NCBI RefSeq assembly: GCF_009910705.1
Contig: NZ_JAAAXJ010000001.1
Location: 248,001 to 312,000 of the forward strand
Length of the DNA: 64,000 nucleotides
Origin: Microvirga arsenatis
GTDB lineage: Bacteria; Pseudomonadota; Alphaproteobacteria; Rhizobiales; Beijerinckiaceae
Direction of reading: 5' to 3'
Positions within the stretch are counted from its first letter, which is position 1. Each line of letters opens with the position of its first letter. Of this stretch, positions 63,622-64,000 are shown one piece after another. The translations under genes were made by a program, and so were the position numbers. The notes under the pieces were generated by a model. The model was not told the DNA's origin, searched no databases, and saw only the letters and a program-made list of their open reading frames with translations.

Positions 63622-64000
63622 ATGCTGCGCTTCTCCAGATCGAAGATCATCGCCACGGTAGCGGTCATCGTGATCGGCCTGCTTCTTGCGGTCCCGAGCA
63701 CCATGACCCGCGAGCAGCGTCAGGCCTATCTGAATGCCATCCCGAGCTGGGTTCCGTCCTGGCTCGTTCCCTCCCGCGCCATCGTGCTCGGCCTCGACCT
63801 GCAGGGCGGCTCCCATGTCCTCCTCGAGGTGGACCGGCAGGACCTGCTGCGCACCCAGATCATCACCCTGCGCGACGACGTCCGCCGCATCCTGCGCGAC
63901 ACCCGCGTCGCGTCCCAGAACGGCATCCAGACCGTCCAGCGCGGCGTGCAGATCCGGGTTCCCGACGCGGCGGACCGCGAGCGGCTGCTGCCGCGGCTGC
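63622..64000 (+). CDS. secD: Protein translocase subunit SecD (5' part only)
   Basis: Translation from ATG 63622 gives a short basic N-terminus, a membrane helix (IIATVAVIVIGLLLAVPST), then SRAIVLGLDLQGGSHVLLEV, the highly conserved SecD opening with the D1 motif GLDLQGG, and a predicted periplasmic P1-like region. The frame is uninterrupted to the end of the window (126 codons shown). It completes the yajC-secD pair; the rest of the gene lies beyond the window. Confidence 0.95.
   Translation, partial: MLRFSRSKIIATVAVIVIGLLLAVPSTMTREQRQAYLNAIPSWVPSWLVPSRAIVLGLDLQGGSHVLLEVDRQDLLRTQIITLRDDVRRILRDTRVASQNGIQTVQRGVQIRVPDAADRERLLPRL

Overview
The window is high-GC chromosomal DNA from an alphaproteobacterium, most likely order Hyphomicrobiales (Rhizobiales) and plausibly a Microvirga- or Methylobacterium-like genus. 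The order-level call rests on the gene order erpA / dgt-argS-SPOR-nagZ-scpA-scpB-ABC ATPase-tatA-tatB-tatC-serS-surE-pcm-nlpD-like / DUF815 ATPase / yajC-secD, on HdaA, and on the many palindromic intergenic repeats. The genus is an inference from overall protein similarity. No rRNA, tRNA, CRISPR array, insertion sequence or prophage was found.

Layout. 0-6 kb: a metal-dependent hydrolase and the tRNA amidotransferase genes gatC-gatA, with gatB separated from them by small uncharacterised genes. 6-15.5 kb: an accessory stretch with an acyltransferase, GNAT enzymes, a class III nucleotide cyclase, an MFS exporter, two glutathione transferases and small exported proteins, ending at ndk. 15.5-18.3 kb: a lone molybdopterin oxidoreductase and a small exported protein. 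18.8-20.5 kb: purM-purN. 21-28 kb: a CDP-alcohol phosphatidyltransferase, an AI-2E family permease, then a tightly packed hdaA-ppk-ppx-NUDIX run joining replication control to polyphosphate metabolism. 28-30 kb: an exported coiled-coil protein and ribonuclease D.

30.2-33.9 kb holds the most interesting locus. A 33-codon gene with its own promoter, strong ribosome binding site and intrinsic terminator encodes a perfect double-glycine leader followed by only about six residues. Tail-to-tail with it lies an operon for a HlyD-type adaptor and an ABC exporter whose N-terminal C39 peptidase keeps its Cys/His/Asp residues. The peptide promoter and the exporter upstream region both carry dyad elements and share the octamer ATTGTTAT. 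This looks like a small secreted-peptide system that routine gene calling would miss.

34.4-37 kb: a WYL-like protein, an AT-richer patch with two small membrane proteins, a GNAT enzyme and a DUF2189 membrane protein. 37.1-37.9 kb: a long leader before aspS with a near-consensus promoter and a 21-bp stem-loop. 39.7-42.7 kb: a surface-glycan-like group (glycosyltransferase, acyltransferase, hexapeptide acetyltransferase). 42.8-47.5 kb: malic enzyme, a large exported protein of unknown function and ErpA. 47.6-64 kb: the conserved housekeeping run, cut off inside secD.

Many intergenic spaces hold modular inverted repeats. Several share one outer palindromic shell (starting cgtcatcccgg and ending ccgggatgacg) that encloses different cores, and the same cores also occur without the shell elsewhere in the window.
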